In this document: positions 27,601-35,793 of the stretch, piece by piece
Layout of the letters: every line of letters begins with the position of its first letter
How positions within the stretch are numbered: position 1 is the stretch's first letter
Source of the DNA: Phalacrocorax aristotelis
Lineage: Eukaryota; Chordata; Aves; Suliformes; Phalacrocoracidae
Direction: 5' to 3'
NCBI RefSeq assembly: GCF_949628215.1
Contig: NC_134276.1
Coordinates: 68,488,233-68,552,232, forward strand
DNA length: 64,000 nt
Notes under the pieces: generated by a model
Database searches by the model: none
The model's input: only the letters and a program-made list of their open reading frames with translations
What the model was told of the DNA's origin: nothing
Translations under genes and position numbers: made by a program

Positions 27601-30600
27601 AAACCCCCACAACTCTTAGATTTTTTTTCAAGTACAGGAAAGTTAAAACAGTACCTTTCAAGTGCCTCTCTGCATTCCTGAACATCTCTAGAAGAAAGCA
27701 TCATTTTGACAAAGCTGGAATAGGCCAGCAGATGATCTTTCTTGATAGCTCTCCAGTTATTTTTATCAGACTCCAAGTCTTGTAAAGATTCCAGATATTC
27801 CTAAAGAAGAAAGTTCATCACAGGATAAGGAACAGTCATCCTTCCATGCAGGCAAGGGCAGTACTTCTCCAAAAACATATTAGTAGCATTTACTGCATAA
27901 TCCAGTTTCACAGTTGAGACCTTAACATACTCTTCAGCAGCAAAGTTCCAGGGAACTATTTGCCTGAGCAATTTTATCCCTAATGGAACTGCTGTATCTA
28001 ACTCAGCTTTTGAAATTAGAAACTCAAGAGCTCTATAAGGCTTAAATTTAGGGAGAAAATTCCAATTAAAAAAACCCAAAAAGTATTTTGTAATTCCACC
28101 GGTTTCAGTAGACTTGCATTTGAAGGCGTTAAACCACTTGAGAAATAGCTGTCAGAGTAATGATACTAAGAGAAATAGACCAGTTAAAAAGACAGGAAGG
28201 CTATCACAGGATCAAAGTATGATTAAACACCTCAAATGTCTCTACAACACAGGAACACCATTCCAAGCTTGACTGCAAAGGTATTTTCTTCTCTGCCTCC
28301 TGGCAATGGAGCACAGCATCTCTTAATCTATTATTTGAACGGTAGAGCGCAACTAGTCTGATGTTTATGTAGACATCATCTGGTCTTGCATAAAGTTCTG
28401 ATTGAATCAAGTCAAAAAGCTGGTTCCATCCATCTTCACCCTTACAATCCAATAGCTGCTCCTATTAAACATGAAGGCAACATGTTAGTATTTCATTTCC
28501 CACATGAGTCTCTTCAGCAACTACAATACCAAACGGTTTTTTTTCCTCCACTATGTAGACTCCCATTACCCAAACTACACTGCTCGTGGTAGCTTTCAGG
28601 TATTACATAAAGTTTGATGAAATACTCAAATATTTAAAAATGGAGATAACTGTCAAAGAAGAAAGTCCTCAGAAGAATTTGCCTCTTACCAATGGTAAGC
28701 AATGCTTGTCAAACCATTTGGTTCAATGACAGCATACTTAAAACTTTCATGTGGCTGCTGCCTAGCTACACAGAATTAATATACCTGCGCAAAAGTGAGA
28801 CTGCATGACAGGAAGCATTTACACAGTATTTGAGAGTTACAGACTTTCTCACATCCTGCAGAGTTGATCATAATACAGATTTAAAAACAAAAAAGCAGTG
28901 TAAAGGCAAGAAAGCCTGAGTTCACAGGCCTGCTACCTTCCTGCCAGTCTCACAACAGAAAGTTCAAGTAGTGCCTGTCTAGTCCTAACTCCTCAGATGA
29001 GATAACTTAACAGTTTCTCAGCATTCTTGAAGAGGATTAACCTTGAAACATTAAAAGAGGTATGAAAGCCTGTAGCTGCAGCTTTCTTGAAAGCTAGACA
29101 AAAACACCAGACTGCAAAGAAAGTAACATCCAATAGATTTAGGACTATAGATTCTAAAATAATTTAGCCAGGAAGAGGTTTGCGTGATGTAACATGCAAA
29201 AAGTACTCAATCAGATGCTGAAGGTTTCTTAAAGTCACAGAACAAGGGTAATTTGGAATTTACCTTCAACCTGTAAACAGCAGGACTCCCAGGGAAGAGC
29301 TTAGCAGCTCTCTCAACCCAGTATTTTGCTCTTCCATCAGTAATATTGTTATTGCACAGTAACTCTGCAATCTTCAATACAAGATCTTTCTGTGTTGGGT
29401 TCAACTCCACAGAACGCTAGTTTCCCCCATGCACACACAGGAGGGGAAGAAAAAAAAAAAGTAACTTGATTTTACAATCCATATAGAACAGAAAAGAAAG
29501 TTATCCCCTCACAAAGAGACCCAGCTATTCAAATTAATTAGATCTTTCGATATAGAATATATTAAAAAAGCCTTTCTAAATGCCACCACCAGTTTACAGC
29601 ACTCAGATACAACTGCTGGAATTCAGAAAAGCATAAGAGAAATAATGCAAAAGCCAGCTCCTCTGCATCTACCACCAGTCACTGCTATACACAGGCAGTA
29701 GGACTACAAGGACCTCCAGCCAGATGTGGATGCTTTTAAAAAATGAATAGTTAAGACACAGTTTAAGAAGTGTAATAGCACTTCACAGAGCTGTGTTGGC
29801 AACCAGACTTCTGAGCACATCATCTCCCTCCCCAAAACTAGAAGGCAGACATTCCGATCAGGAATTTGACATTTATGTGCTTGCCTAATTAAAATTAGAT
29901 TTGATCCTCCCTTCTGTTCCCACCCCGTCCTAAACCAACCAAACAAAAAACCCACTAGGTCTACAGTCTTCTAGTAGCAACTAGATTCCTACTGTCATCA
30001 CTGTCCACATTAAGGAATTCTACAACAGCCACAGATCCTTAGTCTAAAAGGCGACATATGACATGGGAAGAATTTAACAGCAGGTAGCACAAAGATCAAG
30101 TCCAGAACAAAAAACAAAGATTCAACTTAAAAATATACTACTGAAGCAAGTGATACCAAGTGAAGAATCACCTCTGCCGGATTTCATGTGCTTTCCATTG
30201 TCAAATGTGTATAAGTAATATAGTTTTTCCAGGAATATGTTTTCTTCTGTGGGTTTCAGAATGTCCAGCACAGAAGGATTTTAAAAGTCTATTTACAAAG
30301 GAATAAAGCAGGACATCAGGGGTCAGTGTAGTCCTTACCTTGTAACACCCAAAAGCTTTTTCTACATTATCCTCAGCTTCATAAATCTGTCCAAGGAATC
30401 TGTGTGCTTTGGGATCTCTTTCCTGTACATTGAGGTATGTTGATATATACCTATGGAGGGAGAAAAAAGTCAGTTACTCAACCAATATTTTTCAATAATA
30501 CTCCCTCCCCTGACCTATAATGGTAACTTAATCTGCCATATGGGAAACACAGATGTATTTTGTTCCAGATACTTTGACTGCACCTTAAAATAAGAAGTAA

Positions 30601-33528
30601 CATTGTTTTACATGTACAGATGCTACTTACTTGCCAGCAAGTATTTCTGTTTATCAAAAAAAGCAGTAGTTCGCAGAAACAGTAAGAACTACATAATACA
30701 GCACGAGAAAAAAAAAAGCCATTTCAACCAGAAGTGTTTTTCAGTAACACATAACTAATCTTCTTTTAAGTTGTTGTTTTATAAAGATTTAAATGGCATT
30801 CAACACCCACATTTTCTGCTACCTTAAAACAGCATGATATTGATCTTGCTTTCTCTGGTCTACTTCGTAATCATTTAGCTTTTCTCTTATACTGTAGAGA
30901 ACAGAAAAAACCACACACATCAATGTATGTTACCTTTTAGCAAGTTCATATTCTTTTATTTCAAAATACAGCTTAGCAAAGAGGAATCCTTTCATCGATT
31001 TCTGAAGGAGAAAAAACATGACAGACATTTTAGAAGCATGGTACTTTTAAAAGAATTCAAGAAGGTGAGTCTTCTTTTCAACAATGCATAATACTTTTGA
31101 ATGACTGATTTTGTCAACTGGTTATCAGCCCAAATCCACTCATATTTTAAGGGTTTGTTTTTGAAAGATGCAGGATTAAGAATGAAAAGAGTTGTTACTA
31201 CAATTGGCAAAGGCTACTAGGCAAAGTAGAGATTACAAGTGAAGCAAGCAACAACCCCTTATGCATGTGGCATTTCATAAACACTTCTGATTAAAGAGAG
31301 TGGAAGAAAGGGGTCAGCTACATTTAATCTCTTTTACTGCAATGTAGCAAAGGAAAAAAAATCCTACAAACCAAGAGAGATCTGTCATTTAGCTCTGCTG
31401 TACTATACTATCATCAGATACTACTGTTTAAATATACTTATGGAGAACACAATTTCTACCTAAGTCATTCTCAGTTTGGGTAAGAAGTGTATTTATACAG
31501 TAGTTTATTTCTGATGTTGCCCACCTAAGATAACTTGAATATACACACTCCATAAGTGAAAGGTTAAACATCTCCAAAGGTATTTCTTGGGGGGTAGAAC
31601 AAAGAAGCAACAAAAGGAAAGCAAAAAAAACCACACAGAAAGCCAGATGGCAGAAGCACAGACAGGAGGAAAACAGTGAAAGGAATGAGCTGAAGAACTA
31701 AGGCACAAGCAAAAATGTGAAGGTAGAAGTAAACCAGACAGAAATTTAAAGCGTGAGCTCCCAGTATCAGTTCAAAAGTAGTTTTGCTTGTGAACCAAAA
31801 AAATACTGGAACTAGTTACACCTATGATTCCAAGCAAGCACATACATTTTGAATACACTTGAATTGCTAGTCTCCCTCCCTCTCCCACCCCCGCTATCCA
31901 TACAAAATTTTAAGTGGTTTAGAATGAAACAAGTCCTCCTAAGATACTTTAAGTTTTCAGCCTGTATTTTTGAAGTAGGTTATAAAAAGGAAACACTGAA
32001 ACATGTCAGTGTGGAGTCACACTTGGCATCTCCTTTTAAACACAGATGAAAAGAAACCTCTAAATAAATGCTTTGTAGCCTTATAAGCACGCCCCTCAAA
32101 ATCAACACAAGAAAACCAGTAACTATTTCCACCATTGACTGTGCTATACAATTAGTTGTAAGCATTTCTTAAAAAAAAACCCCAAACCCAATTACACACG
32201 TACAAGTTGGCCTTAAGCACAACAAGAGAGAAATTTTTGTTGTTGTTGTTGAATTCAGTAGGAATATCAAAACAACTGAGGGAACATCTCTGGTTCTGGC
32301 AGTGATGTAGCTGAAATTGCCTGGCCTAAACAGCACCCAAGTCAATTAAGCAAAGTCACAGGACAACTTTGTTACTCTGGGGAGATGTACAATGATGGTG
32401 TACACAGGCCCTGCATAAAGGCCCTACTGCATAATGGTGAACATGGATGCATTCATGCTATACAACACACTGCTGAATATTCTACCTTTGCAATAAAAAT
32501 CAATTCAGAGCAGCAGAACAGGATCTTTCAGGATTAAACAGCTCCCATGAATTGCATCAGACTGCTCACTGTGACCTGTACACCATTTTCCAAATATAAT
32601 GGAAAAATCATACAATAACCATGCAGAGCTCCTCATCCTTCTGTCCAGTTACTAAAAATACAGTAGGAAAGTTATTTTCTCTCAGTTCTCCCTCTCTTAA
32701 TACTGCTATTTCACAAAGCAGTCATACAGACAAGAATACTAATCGCACAGCACATGAAAGAAAACTGAAAGTGTCTCACATGTTCCTTGAGTTCTTTATT
32801 TTTCTAAGAACATGCTCAGGAAACTTAGGAACTACACTCTCACAAAACTGAATAATTCTGTACTTAGGGAGCCGGTGGGCTGTTTAAAGCTATAGTAAGG
32901 CCTACCAGGTGTAAAAAAGGCAAGTGCACAGCTCTGGTAAGCCACTGCTCCGGGTTAGGGAAGGGATCTCCAGTAAGCGAAAGCCCATACCCTTCCTCTC
33001 GGCACCTTCCCCTACCTCACTCGGCTTAAGGAAACCCGGAGTCAACAGGGACTCGGAGGCACACCCAGAGACACCAGAACTCCCTTTTCCCCCTGCCACC
33101 AGGGAGGAGGAAGGGCAGAGCGCACCGAGCCCCGGCACCGCGGCGTCCGGCGCGGGGGGCCGCAGCACACGCCGAAAGCAGCCGGTCCCCGCCCTGGGCC
33201 CGGTCCGTGCCGGCGGCCCGGCTCCACGGGAGGTGGCCTCCTCTCGGGAAGCGGGGGAAGGAGGGCGACCGCCGCCGCCCCACGCCAGCCGCCTCCCTCG
33301 GGCCCGGCGCCGGGCGAGGAGGGGGAGGGGGACCCCACCACGGGCCGCACCGAACCAGGCCAGGGCCGGGCGGCCGCCAGCAACCCCAACGCCCCCGGGT
33401 ACTGGCACGGGCGGGAAGGGCGAGGCCACCCGGGGCCCACCGCCGGCATCGCTCACCTCTCTGGGGGAAGGCGCGGCGGCCTGCACGGAGGCGACGTACC
33501 GCTCCACTTCGGGCTTCGTGCGCCTCAT
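303..33528 (-). CDS. RANBP2: RANBP2 (Nup358), whole coding span, 29 exons
   Basis: Giant nucleoporin of the cytoplasmic filaments of the nuclear pore. It binds Ran-GTP, docks transport receptors through FG repeats and acts as a SUMO E3 ligase. Twenty-nine exons join with GT-AG borders and matching phases to 9,117 nt, giving 3,038 aa; the human protein is about 3,224 aa, also from 29 exons. Domain order matches the family: N-terminal TPR/helical region (about 1-800), FG region, RanBD1 (about 1170-1306), four RanBP2-type zinc fingers (about 1395-1617), RanBD2 (about 1828-1962), RanBD3 (about 2121-2255), the SUMO/UBC9-binding IR region (about 2428-2579), RanBD4 (about 2722-2860) and a C-terminal cyclophilin domain (about 2880-3036). 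The shorter length is largely explained by fewer zinc fingers. No frameshift or internal stop was seen. An extra 54-nt exon may exist at 9,766-9,819. Confidence 0.97.
609..2401 (-). other. RANBP2: RANBP2 intron 28
   Basis: About 1.8 kb of unique-looking sequence with a long T run before the exon 29 acceptor on the minus strand. I recognise no repeat or exon in it. Open frames here on either strand lack any family match. Confidence 0.7.
2402..2736 (-). CDS. RANBP2: RANBP2 exon 28, end of RanBD4 and start of cyclophilin domain
   Basis: Residues 2826-2937. [20 protein letters not shown] closes RanBD4. [20 protein letters not shown] then begins the cyclophilin fold, with [20 protein letters not shown] and [11 protein letters not shown]. 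The catalytic Arg of the FHR motif and the Gln of FVCQ are kept. Thr replaces the Pro usual after FHRII/FHRVI. Donor GTAAGC, ends in phase 0. Confidence 0.95.
2900..3173 (-). CDS. RANBP2: RANBP2 exon 27, core of RanBD4
   Basis: Residues 2735-2826. Begins [20 protein letters not shown], includes [20 protein letters not shown] and [20 protein letters not shown], and ends TATDYAG. The WKERG and [12 protein letters not shown] blocks are Ran-binding-domain signatures. An A/C-rich stretch directly follows the GTGAGT donor. Confidence 0.96.
3174..4789 (-). other. RANBP2: RANBP2 intron 26 with G/T-rich tract
   Basis: 1.6 kb. Between about 3,432 and 3,545 the plus strand is dense in T runs and G3-G5 runs, giving C/A-rich pre-mRNA. 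Nothing else recognised. Confidence 0.65.
4790..4932 (-). CDS. RANBP2: RANBP2 exon 26, start of RanBD4
   Basis: Residues 2687-2734, [20 protein letters not shown], an acidic run, then [14 protein letters not shown], the opening strand of the fourth Ran-binding domain. Donor GTAAGG, ends in phase 0. Confidence 0.95.
5100..5198 (-). CDS. RANBP2: RANBP2 exon 25
   Basis: Residues 2654-2687, [18 protein letters not shown] then [10 protein letters not shown] motifs before RanBD4, matching human [18 protein letters not shown]. 99 nt, phase 1 at both ends. Confidence 0.94.
5713..5935 (-). CDS. RANBP2: RANBP2 exon 24
   Basis: Residues 2580-2654, acidic Ser/Thr-rich linker [19 protein letters not shown] to [19 protein letters not shown]. 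The DKPVDLST block matches human [15 protein letters not shown] is also a CtBP-binding-like motif. Donor GTAGGG, phase 0 to 1. Confidence 0.94.
6434..6630 (-). CDS. RANBP2: RANBP2 exon 23, second repeat (IR2), diverged
   Basis: Residues 2514-2579, [19 protein letters not shown] then [18 protein letters not shown], then [20 protein letters not shown]. It aligns to human IR2, ECIIVWEKKPTVEEKAKAD then LKLPPTFFCGVCSDTDED. The SIM core CIIVW reads RITAW here and TFFCG reads TSVCD, so both binding elements of IR2 look altered. Acceptor TTTGCAG, donor GTAAGA, phase 1 to 0. Confidence 0.92.
7539..7628 (-). CDS. RANBP2: RANBP2 exon 22
   Basis: Residues 2484-2514, [19 protein letters not shown] to QDPVK, the tail of IR1 and the middle segment of the E3 region. 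90 nt, phase 1 at both ends, so it can be skipped in frame. Confidence 0.93.
7629..9048 (-). other. RANBP2: RANBP2 intron 21, holds a CR1 copy
   Basis: 1.4 kb intron. The stretch from about 8,460 to 8,990 is an antisense-looking CR1 tail described separately; the rest is unique AT-rich sequence. Confidence 0.75.
8460..8990 (-). mobile_element. CR1 LINE, 3' portion, minus strand
   Basis: The plus strand starts TCATAGAATCTCTCAAGCTG and then shows the reverse complement of the CR1 tail: AAGGATCATCGAGTCCAGCT, GGGCAGCCTGTTCCAGTG, and the CTCAGCCTTCCCCTCTCCAA and GAGGTCCCCCCTCAGC blocks. It is a 5'-truncated copy of about 530 bp in the same direction as RANBP2. Moderately diverged. It lies about 60 nt from exon 21. 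Confidence 0.92.
9049..9216 (-). CDS. RANBP2: RANBP2 exon 21, first SUMO/UBC9-binding repeat (IR1)
   Basis: Residues 2428-2484. Contains [20 protein letters not shown] and [27 protein letters not shown] is the SUMO-interacting motif of IR1, and the LPxTFFC segment is the adjoining UBC9 contact in the human E3 region. The acceptor is TATAAAAAG with little pyrimidine tract, so it looks weak. A CR1 element ends about 55 nt beyond the GTAAGG donor. Confidence 0.9.
9766..9819 (-). CDS. RANBP2: Candidate extra 54-nt RANBP2 exon between exons 20 and 21
   Basis: Seen: a T-rich tract and AACAAG acceptor, 54 nt open in phase 1 at both ends, and a GTAAAT donor. Insertion would keep frame and add 18 residues, [19 protein letters not shown] do not recall a counterpart in human RANBP2. 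Its start (GAAGATTACGA) resembles the start of exon 22 (GAAGACTATGA), which has the same phase, so it may be a diverged duplicate of that exon. It could instead be chance: short open intervals flanked by AG and GT are common. Transcript reads would decide. Confidence 0.4.
9820..14597 (-). other. RANBP2: RANBP2 intron 20 (about 4.8 kb, upstream of the candidate extra exon)
   Basis: Long AT-rich intron. A G/T-rich tract sits at about 10,122-10,200 and a short AAC repeat near 11,124. I recognise no transposon and no conserved exon other than the candidate at 9,766-9,819. Confidence 0.6.
14598..19173 (-). CDS. RANBP2: RANBP2 exon 20, giant exon with FG repeats, RanBD1-3 and zinc fingers
   Basis: Residues 903-2428 in one 4,576-nt exon, starting [18 protein letters not shown] after a TTTAG acceptor. 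Parts in order: FG/Pro linker; RanBD1 at about 18,370-17,965 (residues 1170-1306, with [14 protein letters not shown]); four RanBP2-type zinc fingers at about 17,690-17,030, against eight in human; scattered FG, FxFG and FGxG motifs; RanBD2 at about 16,397-15,993; RanBD3 at about 15,517-15,113, with [19 protein letters not shown]. The fourth finger has lost two zinc ligands. The exon ends in phase 1 at a GTGAGT donor. If the following intron were retained, the frame would add GECQLN and stop at 14,578. Confidence 0.97.
19721..19818 (-). CDS. RANBP2: RANBP2 exon 19
   Basis: Residues 870-902, [20 protein letters not shown] to NVTPTK, almost identical to human. Donor GTGAGA, ends in phase 0. Confidence 0.95.
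19986..20124 (-). CDS. RANBP2: RANBP2 exon 18
   Basis: Residues 824-870, [19 protein letters not shown] to LHEAPLT. Low-complexity linker before the FG region. Donor GTAAGT, phase 0 to 1. Confidence 0.94.
20643..20726 (-). CDS. RANBP2: RANBP2 exon 17
   Basis: Residues 796-823, [18 protein letters not shown] then [10 protein letters not shown], the short coiled segment seen in human as [10 protein letters not shown]. 84 nt, phase 0 at both ends. Confidence 0.94.
20805..20987 (-). CDS. RANBP2: RANBP2 exon 16
   Basis: Residues 735-795, [19 protein letters not shown] to [19 protein letters not shown]. The Ser/Thr-Pro-rich end marks the exit from the helical domain. 183 nt, phase 0. Confidence 0.95.
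21471..21617 (-). CDS. RANBP2: RANBP2 exon 15
   Basis: Residues 686-734, [21 protein letters not shown] through [10 protein letters not shown]. 147 nt, phase 0 at both ends, donor GTAAGT. Confidence 0.95.
21703..21840 (-). CDS. RANBP2: RANBP2 exon 14
   Basis: Residues 640-685. Starts [18 protein letters not shown] (human ASEIVEYEEDAHITFAIL) and ends SYWNLAVV. The acceptor TTTGCAG fixes the first seven residues. 138 nt, phase 0 at both ends. Confidence 0.93.
22178..22339 (-). CDS. RANBP2: RANBP2 exon 13
   Basis: Residues 586-639, [20 protein letters not shown] through [10 protein letters not shown]. 162 nt, phase 0 at both ends. Confidence 0.95.
22712..22835 (-). CDS. RANBP2: RANBP2 exon 12
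   Basis: Residues 544-585, [16 protein letters not shown] through AKSLQKT. Human has the matching PGNVAKLRLLVQHEI. Donor GTAAGC, ends in phase 0. Confidence 0.94.
23152..23327 (-). CDS. RANBP2: RANBP2 exon 11
   Basis: Residues 486-544. Starts [19 protein letters not shown] and includes [19 protein letters not shown]. Separated from exon 10 by only 90 nt. Donor GTAAGG, phase 2. Confidence 0.95.
23418..23596 (-). CDS. RANBP2: RANBP2 exon 10
   Basis: Residues 426-485. Contains [18 protein letters not shown] and [19 protein letters not shown], matching the human sequence closely. Donor GTAAGT, ends in phase 0. Confidence 0.95.
24110..24319 (-). CDS. RANBP2: RANBP2 exon 9
   Basis: Residues 356-426. 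Contains [19 protein letters not shown] and ends NKYDIG before a GTAAGA donor. Helical N-terminal domain. Confidence 0.94.
25178..25268 (-). CDS. RANBP2: RANBP2 exon 8
   Basis: Residues 326-356, [19 protein letters not shown] then ACDRKSQS. Acceptor CAACAG, donor GTAATG, phase 0 to 1. Confidence 0.93.
25976..26168 (-). CDS. RANBP2: RANBP2 exon 7
   Basis: Residues 261-325, with [19 protein letters not shown] and [12 protein letters not shown], both family signatures. Donor GTAAGT, phase 2 to 0. Confidence 0.95.
27655..27800 (-). CDS. RANBP2: RANBP2 exon 6
   Basis: Residues 213-261. Starts [17 protein letters not shown] and ends in phase 2 at a GTACTG donor. Contains the [12 protein letters not shown] helix seen in human as STRDVQESRELL. 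Low-complexity complementary tracts lie in the following intron. Confidence 0.94.
28231..28461 (-). CDS. RANBP2: RANBP2 exon 5
   Basis: Residues 136-212. Begins [15 protein letters not shown] and ends SCVVETFE before a GTGTTT donor, which is a weak donor context. 231 nt, phase 0 at both ends. Part of the helical TPR-like domain. Confidence 0.94.
29264..29416 (-). CDS. RANBP2: RANBP2 exon 4
   Basis: Residues 85-135, with [18 protein letters not shown] and the [15 protein letters not shown] segment, nearly identical to human TPR units. It is 153 nt, phase 0 at both ends, so skipping it would keep frame. Confidence 0.96.
30339..30450 (-). CDS. RANBP2: RANBP2 exon 3
   Basis: Residues 47-84, containing [13 protein letters not shown] and ending GCYK, the TPR region. 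Acceptor CCATAG, donor GTAAGG, phase 2 to 0. Confidence 0.94.
30934..31001 (-). CDS. RANBP2: RANBP2 exon 2
   Basis: Residues 25-47. Starts [14 protein letters not shown] after a TTCAG acceptor and ends in phase 2 at a GTAACA donor. It begins the first TPR helix pair of the N-terminal domain. Confidence 0.93.
31002..33456 (-). other. RANBP2: RANBP2 intron 1
   Basis: 2.45 kb first intron. Its 5' part (33,456-33,050) lies in the CpG island; the rest is AT-rich with a short TTG repeat near 32,237 and an A-run/C-run motif near 32,171. No exon or transposon recognised. Intron 2 (30,451-30,933) is similar unique sequence. Confidence 0.6.
33457..33528 (-). CDS. RANBP2: RANBP2 exon 1 (coding part)
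   Basis: Residues 1-24, beginning [11 protein letters not shown], close to the human MRRSKADVERY start. The ATG lies inside the CpG island and is followed after 72 nt by a GTGAGC donor in phase 0. Longer open frames cross this GC-rich island on both strands, but only this start matches the known N-terminus. Confidence 0.95.
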
Positions 33529-33766
33529 GTTGGCGCCGCGGCGGGGGCCGCGCCCGGCCTCCCTCCGGACGGAGCGCCTTCTCCACCGGCCTCGGCGCGG
33601 CGCCTTCGCGGGGGGAAGCAGAAAGAGGAAGAAGGAGGAAGCCGCCGAGGGACTCGGCCGCCTCCACCCGTTACGCAAGTTCCCGCGCAACCGCACAGGG
33701 CGCGCGGCCTCGGCTACTGCGCAAGAGCCGACGGCTCCGGGGGAGGGCGGGGCCTCCGCCGGCACC

Positions 33767-33776
33767 GCGCATGCGC
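33767..33776. promoter_or_regulatory. RANBP2: NRF1-type palindromic site
   Basis: GCGCATGCGC, a perfect self-complementary match to the NRF1 core, about 240 nt upstream of the RANBP2 start codon. A related GCGCAGGCGC lies 24 nt away at 33,791-33,800. Binding is inferred from the motif. Confidence 0.65.
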
Positions 33777-35584
33777 CCCGCGGCGGGAGCGCGCAGGCGC
33801 GGCAGGGTGGGGGGCGGAGCCAGGCAAGGGGCGCGGGCCTCCTGAGGGGCGGGAGCGGGGCCGGGGCGGGGGCAGAGCTGAGCTCCCGCCAGCTTCGGCT
33901 TTGTGTCCCCCTACCTTTGAAGGGGGACCTGATCGTCGCTCTGTTGTTGCTAGACCAGCTTCCACTCGTGGGGGAAGCCTTAGCTGTCACAGAAGATCTT
34001 CACGCGCGTGGAGCCGTGCATTAGTTTTCTCACCTATGAACCGTAAATCCGTAAGCATGGGTCTTCTCGCTGAGACCCACTGCTCTAGGAAACGAGTTTC
34101 CAAATATTGTAGCAGCTTTGGTGAGAAACCGTATTTTACAGGTACTGTGAATAGCACAATTACATTCTTTGTTACGATCCTGCTGTACAGCTGGGAGCAT
34201 GGATCAGAAGATGATGAGATCAGGAGCCCTCGAAAGGAGAAATTTGCAAGCTGCACCTGTAAGGTTGGTGGTGCTGAGCGCTGGTGGTTGCCCCGCGGTG
34301 TAATTGCTAGCTGGCAGCCTCGGATTCTGCTCGCTGGAATTGCCCGTCTCATCGCTCCACTGCCGGTTCAGGCACTTGGGTCAAAATGTGGCCACTGGGC
34401 TCTGTCTCCCGAGAAGCATCATTAAAAATTTGTCCCATTCTCAATCTGAAGCAACCCGTTAACAGCTGTATGATTCCTGCTACACCTGAAAAATACTGAC
34501 ATCACCAAAGCTTTTGCCATCTTTGCCGGAAAAATAAAAAAACATAACCCAACTTGTTCCTGCAAGGAGATCAGCATCATCCATGTCACATCCTGGCTGA
34601 AAGAATCAATCCTCCCTTTTACTATTTGCTCTATTAATGGTGATTTATTTAGACATTGGAATAATGTCCTAAGAAGAAAGAGGATCTTTTTTCCTCTGTC
34701 CTGTTTTGAATGGCATGCCTACAGCTGGGGTTACCAAATAATTTATCAGCACCTGCCAGGCTAAGTAATAAAAGTCTTGGTGCTAGTGCAGAGGAGAATG
34801 CTAAGAGTTGGCTCAGTTGGCTCACTGGAGGAAATTTCTGCTCTTCAGCTGATGGGGAGGCATAGGGCAGTGCCTTCATACAGACAAGGTCCAGTGCCTT
34901 GACAGCGGTCACAGTCTCTCGCCCACGCCTGCAGAAGTGGCAACCCCCCATGTTGTCCCCGGCAGCTGCAACACGAGGAAGGCAGCTCACCAGGCGGGAC
35001 AGCAGTTGACTGTTGTGCCATCCTTGCAACCTGCCTGTGCTGAGCTTGGCTCGGTACCTATCCGTTGGAACACAGCACAGGGCTTGCCACTGCCCGCAGC
35101 AGAAAGGCTTTAGGCTCCACTTCTCCCTACGGCTACATCCATTGGGATTTCCTACTGTTAGTCTAAGCAGGGGCTTCAAGAAGAATCTCTCTTGCCCATG
35201 CTTGATCAATCCCATGCAGCAGAAAGGGGTGAAGCTTGTGAGGCATCCATTCCCACATCCCAGGCTCACCCCTGCCTTTGAGAGACCTATAGGGGTCATA
35301 GGTAGGAAAACAATAATAAACTCTGCCTCTTTCATGAAAGTATCTCCAGCTATGCAAAATATTTGTAATACTGACAGGCCAGGAAGTGAGCTTCAACACC
35401 AGACCTGTAATTGTCCAGGCTGCCTAATTGCTAGCTTGTGCCCTGGCTCTGTTTTGCAACTGCTTTTAATTAATCCTCTTCATAACAATGTCCAAGGGTA
35501 TTATTTCAATGACAGTTCACTCCAAAGAGAGCTCCCCAAGAGAGCAGTGTGGATTTGGGAACCCACCACTTGAGATAGGACTCC

Positions 35585-35793
35585 AATAATAAAAAAACAT
35601 TCACCATGAGGGTGACTAAGCACTGGAACATATTGTCCACAAAGGTCTGTGAAATCTTCCATGGAGATACTCACAGCTTGGCTGAGGAAGACATTCAGTA
35701 CTGATCCAGCTTTGAAGTTAGACCTGCTTTGAGCAGATGGTTGGGCTAGCTGACCTCTAGCAGTCCCTTCCAACCAATATGCTTCTCTGATTC
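35585..35793 (+). mobile_element. CR1 LINE 3' tail, plus strand
   Basis: Plus strand reads the diverged CR1 end: CATGAGGGTGACTAAGCACT, CCATGGAGATACTCACAGC, AGACCTGCTTTGAGCAGATG then GGTTGGGCTAGCTGACCTCT and CCCTTCCAACC, ending in CTCTGATTC. About 200 bp, strongly 5'-truncated and old-looking. Confidence 0.85.

Larger units (their letters stand above)
19174..30338 (-). other. RANBP2: RANBP2 introns 3-19
   Basis: Mostly short introns, 80-1,500 nt, of AT-rich unique sequence. The longest are intron 3 (29,417-30,338), 4 (28,462-29,263), 6 (26,169-27,654), 7 (25,269-25,975) and 8 (24,320-25,177). Notable content is limited to homopolymers (A run near 20,329; C run near 22,013) and the G/T and A/C tracts of intron 6. 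No transposon recognised. Confidence 0.6.
33100..33890 (-). promoter_or_regulatory. RANBP2: CpG island, likely RANBP2 promoter
   Basis: Very GC- and CpG-rich block around the first coding exon, in sharp contrast to AT-rich flanks. Contains two NRF1-type sites, several GC boxes (such as GGGCGGGG near 33,745 and 33,860) and no TATA box, which fits a housekeeping promoter. Transcription start is inferred to lie upstream of 33,528 (at higher coordinates). Confidence 0.85.

Noticed and set aside
32902-34024. Long overlapping open frames (up to 366 aa) on both strands around the CpG island
   Set aside because: GC-rich sequence has few stop codons by chance. The proteins are Pro/Arg/Gly/Ala-rich on all frames, and only the 24-codon RANBP2 exon 1 matches a known protein.
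33901-34425. 174-codon open frame upstream of RANBP2
   Set aside because: No recognisable domain, codon use or splice context. It overlaps an open frame on the other strand.
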